From Guadua angustifolia (taxonomy: Eukaryota; Streptophyta; Magnoliopsida; Poales; Poaceae), in NCBI GenBank assembly GCA_036346375.1, contig JAYEVE010000445.1, positions 496,001 through 560,000 of the forward strand: a stretch of DNA of 64,000 nt, read 5' to 3'. The notes under the pieces were generated by a model, which ran no database searches, had not been told where the DNA came from, and worked only from the letters and a program-made list of their open reading frames with translations. The translations under genes were made by a program, and so were the position numbers. How positions within the stretch are numbered: position 1 is the first letter of the stretch; each line of letters begins with the position of its first letter. Shown in pieces: positions 22,603-34,196 of this stretch.

Positions 22603-24748
22603 TCAGTTGTCGTTGACAACCTGGATGTGCTCGGTGACCTCCTCGACCTTTTCCTCCGTCATCATCCCGCCACGCGGTTCAGCTGCTTCGCCAAGACGCT
22701 GCTTGTGCTCGGGCCTCGCTCTCAATGCCGCCATGACGCTATTGATCGGCGAGGGGCCGGGTCGGGCGCAAAGACGCCAAAGACGAACGGCGCGGTGGAA
22801 ACTGCAACTTGCCATCCTTCCTGGGCGGAGCGAGCGGCCAAGGCGGCTGGCAAGCCGCTTAAGCGCCAATGACTGGTGATGCAAGCAGTATATCGCATTG
22901 TCAAGGCCTGCTGCTCACGGAGGTCCACCCCCAGCGGCTACAAGGACCTCGCCATGCGCTAGTAAGCTGGCTAGAGCATGACGATGAAGTTGTGCAACAG
23001 GCGATGTCGCTTCTCCACCGCGGCGCTTTACGCCGCCGCCTTCCTACACCGGGCGCGAAGGCTGCCTGCCCGCCTCTCTCCGGGCCACCAGATCTCCCCT
23101 CTCTCCACGCCACCTCGCAAAGGTCGCCATCCGCCGCGACATTTGAGTCAGGTTGGGTGGTCGCAGGAGGAGGGCGCCATGATGTGTGCGCTTCGCCAAG
23201 TTCGGGCGAAAGTAAGCAGCACCGGCCGGATGTTGAGCGCAAGGATGATCAAGCGGGTGGGCATTGGCGTCGGCGCCGGCAACGTCCACTTTGGCCGCTT
23301 CGGAGGCACCGGGTTGCCCCTGGGCAGAAGTCCCTGCTGCGTCTAATGGTGTTGCGGATGTCTGCTTGGCCGGAGCACCTTGACGGGCCGTCCTTTGAGG
23401 TGACTGGAAGCAGAATTAAGCCACCAGAAGCGTGAGCCCACCCTGGCAGGCGGTGGCAACAGCTGGAGTCGGCGCAGATGGAGGTGGCGCCAATGGAGTC
23501 GGTGCTGTGGATGTTGGCACTGTTGAGGTCGGCACCGCATGAGTCGGCATCGGTGCAGCCGGTGCCAGAGCAGGGGCGGCAGACGTCGTCGTCCCGGATG
23601 AAAACGCCACCACTCCAGGCACGCTTGGTGAAGCGGCGGAGTCGGTGGCGGCGGGAGTTTGATCCACGGTGCGGGGCCTCTTGGGGTCTGCATCCGAGGG
23701 GTCCGGAGCGCATGGTTGCTTGCCTGCGTTCCGATCATCGGTTGGGTTCTAGTCTCTGATCACCAAGGGACCGCGGGTTGGCAGCGCAAAAGGGCCTGTG
23801 GAGTCCATCGCCGGGAACAACATAATGATCTGGAGGCACTCCGCGGACTCTAGATCGCAGAGCGGTTGGGCCCCGGCAGGGAAGTCCGAAATGCTCGACG
23901 TTGATGGGAGCAGTCCGGATAGCCATTTTGAGATGGCGGGGCTGTCCAAGTTTCCTGCGCCTAGCAGAAAAAAGAAGACAAGAATGTTGGTTGATGGCGA
24001 CCATAAAAGGAGATATCTATTCATGAGAAGAGTAAAGAACTTACAGCCCGGATGCAAGATAGTCATGTCGCTGCCCCCTCGTGCACTACCATGCAGTATG
24101 GCACGACGATTTAAGGGGCTAATCCTCCAGTGCTATGAAGTCTCGTGACTACCAAAGACTCGACAAAGAAGGCCCCGCAACTGGTTGATGCGAGCCGCCA
24201 TCGCCAGAGCTCGCTGCCTCGACGGTGAGCTCCAGCTCGAACTTCCGTCACAAGACAGGCATCCCGAGGAGGTCGACCCCACCGCTGCCACCGACGAGAG
24301 CCGCTGCCCGCCACGCCTTCCAGCTTGGACCCTACCGAGGGGAATGTGAAGGGGGCCAACCCGTCACGGAGACGAAAATGGTAGCTCCCCACGATCCCGC
24401 TGGCCTACCGAGCTACAGAGGAGGTAGAAGTAGCGAAAGAGTGGTTGATTGGGCCCCCTACGAACATCTCGTAGAGGTATGCGAAGGTGGAAAGAATGAG
24501 AATAGAATTGGGAGTGAGATGAGGATGATGGATTTCATAGAAATGGAGGACGGTGAGGAAGAATTCAAAAAATGGCGGCACCAGGCCCGCCAGGAGTCCC
24601 TAGGCGAAGACGACGATCTCCCTCGGTTCGCACCGTGGTGCGAGGGTTCCACGGTGAAGGTGGAGGGAACCCTCGGGCGCCATCTTGGAGAGCGTCGCCA
24701 CCCTCTCCTTGACGACAGTAGAAGATGGAAAGGGTTGCGCCATTGGAG
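22603..24748 (-). pseudogene. Antisense ORF of the Tat-type element (Transposase_28 / 'putative gypsy type transposon' type), decayed
   Basis: On the minus strand a coding region can be followed through several frames. It begins with an ATG near 24748 (MAQPFPSSTVVKERVATLSK). Next comes a block near 24480-24590 reading FFEFFLTVLHFYEIHHPHLT and PNSILILSTFAYLYE, which resembles the N-terminal domain of the plant 'putative gypsy type transposon' family (PF04195). A SYHFRLRDGLAPFTFPS block follows near 24350. The middle is Pro/Ala/Thr-rich (23420-23660). A C-terminal acidic and coiled-coil-like end finishes at 22603 (EEKVEEVTEHIQVVNDN). Frameshifts and stops make it non-functional. The role of this protein in Tat elements is unknown. 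Confidence 0.6.
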
Positions 24749-24840
24749 TAGAAGCAAGGTTTTTGGACAAGGAGGTTGAAAGGGCAAAGAGCAAAGGGTG
24801 CAGGAATCGGAAAGGGCATGAACCGCTGGACGTGGGTGCG

Positions 24841-24852
24841 CATATATATAGG
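24841..24852 (-). promoter_or_regulatory. TATA box for the antisense ORF
   Basis: Read on the minus strand, cctatatatatg lies about 95 bases upstream of the ATG near 24748. The spacing is consistent with an own promoter for antisense transcription. Inference from position only. Confidence 0.5.
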
Positions 24853-25124
24853 CCCCTCGCACAGACGGTTCGCAAAAAGGCAAAAGTACGAGACGTTTCG
24901 GGTCGCGAGAAAAATCGGCAGAAATGGGGAGGACCGAGACTGCAGTATGCTCGTATGGTGGGTCCATCCAGAACGCACCGACATTAAATGAGGCCTAAAA
25001 GAAATCGGCGCGCTGCTCAGATGGACCTGGGGCTACTGCTTGCGATTTTTATGCCGTGGTACCTTCTCCGCCGCAGAGCAGTAAGACCACATGCGCCCCG
25101 TGAGTGGCGGGCGACCAGCCCCAC

Positions 25125-25950
25125 TTGCCGTGCGAAGCACAAGTGGCACCGACGGGAAGGCGACGATCAAGCCCCGCCTGTCAGCGCCGGCCTCCGTGGG
25201 CGCCTAGCGAAGCAAGCGGAGTCCGTGCCCTCTCACCGGGTGCCGCCCACATGGCGTTTAGCGGCAAAGTGCGATCAGTTCGCTCACGCGCCAACCCACG
25301 GGCGACTGGCGGTAGGTCGGGCGATCGTGCCCTTCGCCGGGCGCCGCCCCTATGGCGCTCTAGCGAGTAGGCGGGCAATCAGTTCGCCTAATCGGCCTCG
25401 CCCACGGAGGCTTGGCGAGCAAGCGGGCGCCCAGTTCCTCATGCGCCGCCCACGGGCGGCTCGGGCGAAAGGCGGGCGATCAAGTCTACCCACGGGCGCC
25501 GCCCACGTGGTGACCTAGCGAGTAGGCGCGCCGCCCTCGCCAAAGCGCCACCACGGGTGGCTCGCAAGAGGGGGCGATCAGCCCTACCATAGGGCGTTAT
25601 TCACGGGCGCTTAGCGAAGGTGTCGGCCGCCGCCCTCTCATCGGGCATGGGCTCGGGCGAAAGCGTGTGGGCACTGCCCTCTCTCGCCAGCGTCACCACA
25701 TGGCGGCTCGGTGAGCAGCGGCGATCAGCCCTCGCCACGGGCGACATCCCACGGTGACCTAGCGAGCGGCAGCGCCGCCCTTCGCCAAAGCGCCGCCTCC
25801 ATCGTGGCTTGACGAGCAAAGCGGGCTCGACCTTCGCGGGCGGCGCCTACATGGCGGTTCGGCGAGCAAGCGGCGCCAGTTCTTCGCCGGGCGGCGCCCA
25901 CGGCCCCCGTGAGCAAAGGGCGATCAGCCCTCTCGCCAAGCCGGCAACCA
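25125..25950 (+). repeat. Degenerate ~57-bp tandem array inside the Tat-type LTR
   Basis: Successive units contain the ordered words cgccgcccac, atggcg, ctagcgagcaagcgg and gcgatcag, with length variation from small indels. I count roughly a dozen or more units. GC content is far above the flanks. ORFs across it are produced by the repeat and are not genes. Confidence 0.75.
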
Positions 25951-26237
25951 AGAGAATGAGAAGGAGGCTTCACCAAGTCTCTTCCCTTGACACGCTTATG
26001 TCGAGTCGACACGCCAGGTCGTGGCCATTGATTGCTAAGAGTTCTACTATTGATGCGACGACGCCCATCCTCCGGGCGCCACACCTAACCCGTCAGAGGA
26101 ACATCACATCCCAAAGTGATCGGGTGAAGCCATACAATGATATTAAATGAAGCTTGAGGGGTACAAAGTGATGGGTGTAATTAATGAGTCGTAGATCTAT
26201 ATGATGTCACCTTCTCACCTGCCCAAGCCAGCCCAGT

Positions 26238-26246
26238 CTATATAAG
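26238..26246 (+). promoter_or_regulatory. TATA box in the Tat-type LTR
   Basis: ctatataag followed about 30 bases later by a purine-rich transcribed region. It is the likely U3 core promoter. Confidence 0.6.
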
Positions 26247-26560
26247 GGAGCTCTGGTGCATGGGGAAGGGGGGTCGGGTCGAAGGTCGAAGGACTTAGCG
26301 AAAAAAAGAGAAGAACGAAGAGCATTGTAACCAGCTCAATATACATCAAAGAAGATCTAGTAGGACGTAAGGTTGTTACCCAAACAGGGGGGCCGAACCT
26401 AGATACACTGGTGTGTTCTTTGATCTGTTGATCCCTGGATCCCCCGTGTGAGAGTCATTAGGGTTTTCGACCGCAAAGACGCCTTCTACCGAACCTTAAT
26501 CTCCATTCTGGGAGAAACCCTGTCCGTTGACGGGGTCCTGTCCAACAAAATACGTCGACA

Positions 26561-26815
26561 CCAATGTGGAGTACCCTCGAAATGGAAAAAGTACAGTAAC
26601 TACGTATATACATAGACTACCCGATGCTGAAATTGTTAAAGTGGGCTACCGCATCCGTGATCTCCAGATCCTTATGCTGATGTTGTATCCTGTCATCTGC
26701 ACGCTACCAGTTTTTGGGGCATGTAATTGTCTCAACCATCTCAGGTCTGAGAGATGACCTCCTTGGCTTAAGTACCCTCGGGCTGATGCAAGGTTGTGTC
26801 TGTCGTATTCCTTTG
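26561..26815 (+). other. Unassigned 255-bp segment
   Basis: It lies between the end of the Tat-type LTR and the resumed A-family pol sequence. No repeat in the window matches it, no ORF has a recognisable domain, and neither junction shows an obvious duplication. Confidence 0.4.
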
Positions 26816-27400
26816 AACTAGATTGAGATAGAAGAGCGTTTAATGTTTGGGCCTGATATTCTCAAGGAAGCTGAAAAGAAGATTGCTATGATCAGAGAAA
26901 GATTAAACATAGCTCAGTTAAGATAGAAAAAGTTATGTTGATAATCATTGTCGTGAATTGAGCTTCGAGCTACATGATTTCGTATATCTCAAAGTTACCC
27001 TACTTAAAGGAGTTAAAAGGTTTCACGTCAAAGCAAAGCTTGCGCCAAGATATGTTGGTCCATTCAAGATCTTAAGCCATCGAGGAGAGGTTGCTTATCA
27101 ATTAGAGCTACCACAGTCATTGGCAGGAGTGCCCGATGTGTTCCATGTGTTGCAACTTAAGAAGTGCCTCAGAGTGCTAGCAGAGCAGACACCGTTAGAA
27201 GCAATTGAACTGCAGAATGATTTGACTTATATAGAGCCACCAATCAAGATTCTGGATGTGATAGAACGTAAGATTAGGAATAAGTCAATTTGCTTTTGCA
27301 GAGTTCAGTAGAGTAATTACTCGGAAGGTGAAGCTACCCAGGAGCATGAAGAGGACTTGATGTCAGAATTTCTTAACCTATTCCTTAGTCAGACTTGAAT
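26816..27400 (+). pseudogene. pol: Truncated pol 3' end of an older A-family Gypsy element
   Basis: Sequence from 26816 parallels 5815-6410 of element A (gagcgttta...tttgggcctga, then gaagctga). The open frame 26958-27311 (117 aa) carries the integrase C-terminal module (KLAPRYVGPFKILSHRGEVA, LPQSLAGVPDVFHVLQLKK) and the start of the chromodomain (IKILDVIERKIRNKS). It ends early at a TAG after FCRVQ, where element A continues. Everything upstream of the integrase tail is missing. It is followed by a polypurine tract (aagggggaagt, 27420-27430) and its own LTR. Confidence 0.87.
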
Positions 27401-27431
27401 CTCGGGGTTGAGATTCCGTAAGGGGGAAGTT

Positions 27432-30397
27432 TGTAAGATATAAGCTTTTACTTTTTATTGATTTATTGAGTTATTTGTGCATTTTGTGATTTTTCTGAAT
27501 TTATTAGATTTTATTTAAAATTAAGTATATTGGCCTTTTGTGAAAACTAATTAATTATATAGAAAACTAAAATAAATTTTCGCTAAAAATATTTTATTTG
27601 GGTTCTTAATGTCTTAAAGTATTTATTATAATTTTCTTGGATTTTTATACCTTATTTTCCTTAAACAAATTAATCTATTTTTAGAATTTTATTTATTCAG
27701 ATAATCCTAGAAAACTCATTTGAACAAAGGGCCCATTATCGTGTGCTAGCTCGCCCGCTGGCTTGCCTTCTAGAAGGTTCAATCGCAACCATTGGATGGT
27801 GATCGTATGACCATTTTCAAGCCGAGTGGCTTTGATGGTTCCCGACCATTGGATCCTAATCAAATAGCCAAGATCATATGGAAACCCTAAGTGCTTGCGC
27901 CGTTAGATCCGGATCATTCGGTTGTGGGAGTTCGTGATGGTTCGGGTTCTACATGCTTGTAATCATCGGATCTGGATGCATGTTCCATTGAGATTTCGCT
28001 GCACCGCAAGTGTTGGTGTTGTCAAATGGGATGTGTGTTGTGTCTTGGGTTGTCATCCCTGATGCAGAGTCATGGCATGCGCCGTAATATCAACATTGGA
28101 CTTGAAGTCCGTGTCCGTGGCAGGTACGCCTTCCGAGGCCTTTATAAGGAGCGTTAACCCCAGCCCGATGTTCATCGTGACTCGCCGCAACGTTTGGACG
28201 GAGTAGTTTTGCTAGGGCCTTCATAGTTCGTGCTCAGAAGCTCACTAGAGTTCTTCGCGTTCACCATTGTGGTTTTTGTCAAGCCTATCGTTGTCGAGCC
28301 GTGTTCTGCAGCTTGGGTACCAGATTTGAAGTCGCTGTGTTGAACGCATCCAATCCATTAGCTCTCGTTGTTAGAGCGCTGTTGAGTGGGCCTTTGTCTC
28401 CAAGTCCGGTGGAAGTGTGCCATCGTGCCGCCATCTGCGTTGGTAAAGTTTTTGGCCGTCTGACCTACAGTGAATGCTCAAGATCATGCCACATAGTTAC
28501 GCTGAGAGTAGAACTTCACCAGTAACCTTGTCTGTCGGATCTGCCACAAGCGGTCTTGATCGAGACACGTGTTAGCCATTGAGAGCATCGAAGTGGGCAA
28601 CACCGTAGCCAATCATGAGTCGCCGCGCGTCTGGTGCAGTTACCAAATCATCGTGCGCCAAGTTCACTGTGAGCTAGCGCGGTGCTGTGAACTCAATCCA
28701 TATGCCCGAGATGTGTGGCTATGTCTGGTTGGTCCAGGGTGATGCCAACATCATGCTGATGTTAGCACAATGCAATAAATGGCTTTTTCAATAAAAAAAT
28801 AATTTGGTTAATTATTTATTTTATAATTTTTGTATTTTCTCTTTTATTCAAAATTTTGAGAGCCCGTTCTTCCTCATACGAGCTCCGATTGAGATCTATT
28901 TAAGGTGAATTTTATTAGATTTTTAGTTTGTTTGCTCTTTGTTTTGGTATTTATTTGACGCCAAAGTGCTCATAGCATCCAAGGAAGATCTGTTGACTCG
29001 AAAAGTGTTCCAGAGCAAGATCAAGAGCTTTTCCAAGGAAAGTTGTGTTTTGATCATGCTGAACCTAGTTTATAAAATTGCTATATTGTTTTACTTTATG
29101 CATAATATTTTGTGTATAACTATTTCATATTAAATTAGTATCTAGTTAATTTGTCCAATTGAACTATATTCTACTTTGTCATTTATATGCCATGATTCAT
29201 TCACCCTAGTTTGGTTCATTATTAGTTGGTTAATATTAAAATTAACATGGGATGGTTAGACCATGTTAAATATGCTTAGCCATGCCGCGTACATCACATG
29301 TCTCATAAAATATCGAAAGTTAATCTTGGCTAGTGGAATATGGAACATGATTGTGAATTAGTGTGTCAGGTGTGATCACATAAGGATGTTGAGTTATAGT
29401 GGCAAGGGATGTCACACAACGATGTTGACTTGTTGATAGTACGTGGTGCTTGGTAATCAACTAGGGTGATAATCATTTAGATTGAGGTAAGTGGCAAGGG
29501 GCAGTATGCTAAGGTAGACCGAAGGGCAAAGAGTATATGGAAGTCTTGTCCTAGTCATCTTAAAGACTTAACCTTGCAAGCCATTGATCTGAGTCAAACA
29601 TACAACCACATATTTGAAATAGGACAACCTAACTGATTAATTTGCAATGTCTTAGCTTGGGTACTACTAGTGGTGGTGTGAGTCCTAGGTTTACGGATCA
29701 ACTCACATGGCGCAGTGGGGGCCTTATTGTGGTGGTTTAACCCTTCAGTGTGAAAACCTTAGTGGGTAGTATTAAGTTAAGACAGAGCATTGTAAAGACT
29801 TTGTTATAATCACCCGCCTATGTGGTGAAATGGTTGTATCATATGGCGAAAGTGCATAACCTCTGTAGAGTGTAAAATCTATTTGAATAGCCATGCTCGC
29901 GGTATTGAGCATTGCTCGGTGATTACAATCAAAGGTTAGATTTTATGAAATAAAAACTTGGTTGGGATGGTAGGTTGCCAATGGAAGGTTTGAAACATGA
30001 TTTAGGGCTCGATGCCATATATACTTGGGAAATACTGAAAATTACTTATTACTATTATTTGTTTTACTATCTTTTCAATCTACCTAATGTACTCATTTAC
30101 AAATGCTGCTTTACTGCAAAAAAACCATGTTAACCATTCCTTTGTAATAAGCTTTGCATATAATTATGTTAGAATTGCATTCTGTGCATAATTTGTTGAG
30201 TGCTTTAAGTACTCACCATTACCAACAACATCACTAGTTGAGGAGTCTACACATGTTATAGAGGAGTACCAAGAGGATGCGAAAGTTTAGGGTGCGAGCC
30301 TTATCAATTACCTATGTTGAGCCTGTGTACACTAGCGTGATCCTAGACTAGTGCGTTATACACAAAGGGTCCAGATTTGCATATTCGGGTCCCGACA
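27432..30397 (+). repeat. 3' LTR of the older A-family element (2,966 bp)
   Basis: It starts tgtaagatataag after the polypurine tract and ends gggtcccgaca at 30397. It is alignable with 6432-9594 over most of its length but clearly more diverged, especially in the GC-richer transcribed part (27730-28760). It therefore represents an older insertion or a sister subfamily. The hairpin module is at 29844-29920. ORFs at 28301 and 28939 have no recognisable domains. Confidence 0.88.
29844..29920 (+). promoter_or_regulatory. Conserved LTR hairpin module, older A-family copy
   Basis: gtgcataacctctgtagagtgtaaaatcta-type block followed by tgctcgcggtattgagca, a perfect 5-bp stem with an 8-base loop. 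Confidence 0.55.
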
Positions 30398-32042
30398 CGT
30401 TGTTGAGGTAGATCTTCTTGCTTTACTTCTAGAGCCAAACTTCTCATAATATTTGTCAAAAACTCTGAAAAACTCGTTATAAACATGAGAATAGGTCTCG
30501 GAGAAATCAAGATCGAATGTCTCACCTATTCACTCGAAGGCACCCAGTAGGTAATTTTCTCCAAAGATCCAAAATAGTAGCAAAATAGTACAGATGTGGA
30601 ATAGCATGAAAATATTTTTTAAAAAAATTTGCTCTATTGGTTCTATAATGCGTTGTAAAATATAATTATCTCTATTTTCTTTAAAAGCATTACCAATAGT
30701 CTAGAGCCACTCGATGACTAAGGAAGAAGTTTGGTAGTACACACAGGATAAATTTGTAGCTACATTGTAATTTTTTTTTAAAACGACGAAAATGACTAGC
30801 AATTTTTGAATCCACTTCAGTAACCAATTAATTATCATGATTGCAATTGATGAAGATAGTGATAATATACGCATAGCCTTTACACCACTCTAGTATATTA
30901 TACGTTGTGTTTCATCTAACCTTCATAGTAAGGTTAAATCTTTGTGGCTCCTTATTGTTGGCCCTATAGTGCTCTGAGAACTAGGCATACCTTACAAACG
31001 AACCTGTAACAAAATTGGTAGTGTTGTGTATGCTCTCCAAACTAGATTTCATTACAAGCAAACCTGCCTGCACAATGAGATTAATAAGTGGCATACGTAT
31101 TTCTGGTGAAGTACAAAACCTCTAACATAATTCTCCAGATGCAGTGAGAGATGCTCCATAGCCGTCGTGTTAGCTGATGCATTGTCAAGAGTGACGAAAA
31201 TAATTCTACTTTCTATTTTAAAGTCAGTAATAACTTCAAGTACACAATTAGCGAAAGCTTCTCTGTTGTGTGACTCGGAGATTGACCTAAACTTTATAAC
31301 CTTTTTGTTTAGTATGTACTCGTCGTCACAACAACACTAATTTAGGCTACTCTTTGATGGAAGAAAGTCTATATATTAGATGTTAAGGTAATGGAAAACT
31401 AAATGTCATGAAGATTTCTTTCAATATTTTAGTTTATTTTTAAACATTTTATACATGTCACGTGTATTTATTCTTCTACTAACATGTTGGTATTGTGGGC
31501 AAAAACCACGTTGTACCATTCTTTCAAAATTAGAGCTCTCACCCATTCTAAATGGAAGATCCTCTATAACTATGTAATGTGCAATTTTATCGTTAGCTAC
31601 ATCGGCGTTGTATACCCATGTACTTATCGAACCGTTGGTGTTGAAGTTGAATTGTATCTGGATGCCCTCACCCGCCTTCGTCCAGCCGATATCTTCCTCA
31701 AACATGCTTCCATGTGTCTCTTCAGATGACCTATTCCACCACAAGCACATGTAGATAATTTAGCTTGATAGTATTTGCAAATAGTATACACTACCTCATG
31801 CATGTCCACAATTTCGATGGTTATGTCCATATATTGCTGGCATCATGCCCATCGACTGCTGAATATGGATGCCCGTGCCGGCTGCAATGACATGTCTGCC
31901 TGCATGCTCAGTGCGGATACCGACACCCATCCCAAATACACCGATGTAGCGGCATGTGAGCTCAGTGCGTCTAGAATGTACGAGGCATCCTCGATGTCGT
32001 GTGTACCGTTCAGATGACGGTCATCCAAGCCATAGTCTCCCA
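30398..32042 (-). pseudogene. Decayed hAT-superfamily transposase
   Basis: Minus-strand translation gives hAT blocks in order. A BED-type zinc finger lies at about 31730-31790 (YYQAKLSTCACGGIGHLKRH, second Cys of the first pair lost). Then comes a block ending in MGESSNFERMVQRGFCPQYQ and VSRRINTRDMYKMF (31421-31670). The RNase H-like catalytic region follows at 31170-31300 (IIFVTLDNASANTTAM). A later block occurs near 30700 (CVYYQTSSLVIEWL) and the insertion region ends in FDKYYEKFG near 30450. The C-terminal dimerisation domain is absent: the sequence stops exactly at the A-family LTR end. Multiple frameshifts and stops mean no activity. Confidence 0.82.
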
Positions 32043-34196
32043 TGCTAGGGGAGAGTTAGCGTGGATCGATCTCTTGATTCTGACTAGAGGGACTAGGAAA
32101 GTGAGGGCGTGCTATCCTACTCTTACTCTTGCGAAACATTTTATTTCGTGACTGGAGAGAGCGAGGGATGTGCTAAACAAATGAGAGAGCGACGGATGTG
32201 TTGAGTGTTGAACAAATGAGAGCCTTTGGGCTGATTTTATAGCATATCCGCTAAAATAGAAGTTGAAAATTAAAATCAGGTGCGAGATGAAAATTGAAAT
32301 CAGCTTTATTTCTTTTCACATGTCATATTGTTGTCCCTCTCTATCGTTCATGAAATTTTCCAATCTGGTCTTCCACTTTTCCCCTCGGCTCCCGTACCAC
32401 ACTCCCTGGTTCCCACGCCAACTTAAAATTGAAATCAGCTTTGTTTCGTCCCTCTCTATCGATCTCCAAACGTTGCGAGAGAGAGATATCTAAAAATCAC
32501 GCGCGGTATGGAATCAGCCAGGTGATCCATTTTCCCTTTGTCCCTTTTCACAGAAAAAACTGCGTGCGGGATGGAATCGCTCAATCACATCACTGTCTCT
32601 CCGTTAAAATTATCTTTATTTTAGTCACACATTATATCACTGTCAATCTCTGTCGTTCGTGATTTCATGAACGTTACTCTAGCGAAGGTTGCACTAGAAT
32701 CTCTTTCCCCCTCTCTTTTCCCTCTATCTCTTTTCTCTTTTTTCTATGCCTCTCTCTCTTCTCTCTCTTCTCGCACACGACCGGTCATCTACCTCCCCAC
32801 TCCCTCATCTTGTCTCCTCCCCCTCCTCCCTCTTTCCCCCTCACCTCGCCTCCCTCCTTCCCTACCCGGCCCGGCGGTCGGTGCCCCCTCACCTTCCTCC
32901 TTCCTCCACTCCAAATACCACGGCTGGCATGTTGCCGCCTCCTCCTCACCTCCACATCGCCCCTATAGCCCTGCCATCCCCGCAAGATCGCGGCAGCCGA
33001 GGTTGTGCAATGCTAGCAGCGAGGTGGGTGAGGCGAGATGAGCCGGTACAAACGCGAGGCTAGCTGAGATGGCAGTGTGCAGGAGACGAGGGAGGGGGGC
33101 CGAGGTGTGAGTGCATGGCCACGGCAGGGCGCAGCCATGGTGGGAGGCAGCGGAGGAGTCGAGGTGTGGGCGCATGGCCATGGTGGGGTGCGGAGGGGCC
33201 AAGGTTCAAGGCTGCGAGCGCATGGCCAAGGCGTGGCATGACAGGGAAGCCGAGGCATCAGGGTCCTGATTGCCCAGTTAGGCGGTGGCACGGTGTGAGG
33301 GCATGGCTCCACCGTCGGTGCGTGATAGGCGAGACGGCCACTGTGACGTGTCGTGATGAGCGTGGTGAGGCGGACACGGCCACGTGGCATGATAGGCGAG
33401 GCAGCAAGGCCATGCAATGAGGTGGGCCAAATGGCACAGCGAGGCAGTCAGGAGCGCGAGCGACCATGACAACGAGCGACGACCTTGGTGGCAAGGCAAC
33501 CGCCAGGTACGCTCCACCGCCCCTCCACCTTCCCCTCCGCGGGCACGGCTGTGTGCCGTCCGAGTACAGGCCTACATGTCGTCTGGGTACAGGCCTACAT
33601 GCTGGGCCGCAGCACACGAGCACTATTCCAGGCCGTGCGTGCTGTGTCGCAGCATGTGAGCACTATTCTGGACCATGCCAGCCCATTTGCAACAGTGTCT
33701 TACCGAGACCATGAGCCAGGTTGGACCGAGCTTGTCTCGTGTTGGTCCAAAATAGCATGATCCAAATACCACCCTCAGAGACGTAAACATTGAGCTAGCT
33801 GTAGCCCTCGTGACGACTGACACCGACACCGACCCTAGAGGGTTCTCGAGGTCGTGATTCTAGAGGATTAATCTATGTATTGTTTCACATCTCATATTCT
33901 CTCACAGGGTCATACTCACAGCACCACAAGTACACAACACGCGCACCTAGCTTTCGAGAGAGCGAGCTCAAGATGGCTGAAGGGATGGTGAGCAAGCTAA
34001 TTACATTTCTAGCAAAATACGTGATCATGGTGATAATTCGGATGACAAAGGGCTGATTTAATAGGTTTCAAACTTTATTGAAAGTTCCGAAAACAAAATG
34101 TTCAGGATTGGAGGTCAATGCGGTCAATGCAGCTATAAGAAATGTAAATAGGGAATAAAGAAGATACATATTTCAAAATATAGTTGTTACGTAGTA
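32043..34196. other. Region without recognised genes; probable hAT 5' flank plus low-complexity DNA
   Basis: 32043-32660 contains short direct repeats, for example the aaattgaaatcagctt block near 32290 and again near 32427, and ctctctatcg at two places. 32697-32885 is pyrimidine-rich. 33060-33720 is GC-rich with repeated catggcc/gcatgg words and gggccg/ggccgtg words like those near the ends of some plant hAT elements. 33830-34196 shows nothing notable. ORFs here (for example 32667 and 33013 complement) are low-complexity and not credible genes. Confidence 0.5.
32697..32885 (+). repeat. Polypyrimidine (CT-rich) tract
   Basis: About 190 bases are dominated by ctctctctt and ccctcctccc words with almost no purines in long runs. 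It is strand-asymmetric and separates AT-rich sequence from the GC-rich block that follows. Confidence 0.75.

Larger units (their letters stand above)
22232..26560 (+). mobile_element. 3' fragment of a Tat-type Gypsy retrotransposon
   Basis: Three features typical of plant Tat elements occur together: a long 3' region after pol, an ORF in antisense orientation there, and a GC-rich LTR ending with gggtcctgtccaacaaaatacgtcgaca. The pol genes are absent, so the fragment is 5'-truncated at the junction with the A-family LTR. 22232-22602 contains no ORF and may be the spacer downstream of pol. The LTR start is not sharp; I place it near 25030 after gacctggggctactgc. Confidence 0.68.
25030..26560 (+). 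repeat. 3' LTR of the Tat-type element
   Basis: GC-rich LTR with an internal tandem array (25125-25950), a TATA box at 26238, a transcribed part rich in gaagaacgaag and ccgaacctagatacac, and the end cgtcgaca at 26560. The start coordinate is approximate. Confidence 0.62.

Noticed and set aside
22869..23435. 188-aa plus-strand ORF in GC-rich DNA
   Set aside because: It overlaps the antisense ORF of the Tat-type element. GC-rich coding DNA often leaves the opposite frames open, and no domain is readable.
24988..25518. 176-aa Arg/Pro/Ala-rich ORF
   Set aside because: It is produced by the GC-rich tandem array of the Tat-type LTR.
32667..33041. Ser/Pro/Leu-rich ORF as a possible secreted protein
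   Set aside because: It is encoded by a polypyrimidine tract. The Ser/Leu/Pro bias follows from the CT repeat and no homologous domain is seen.
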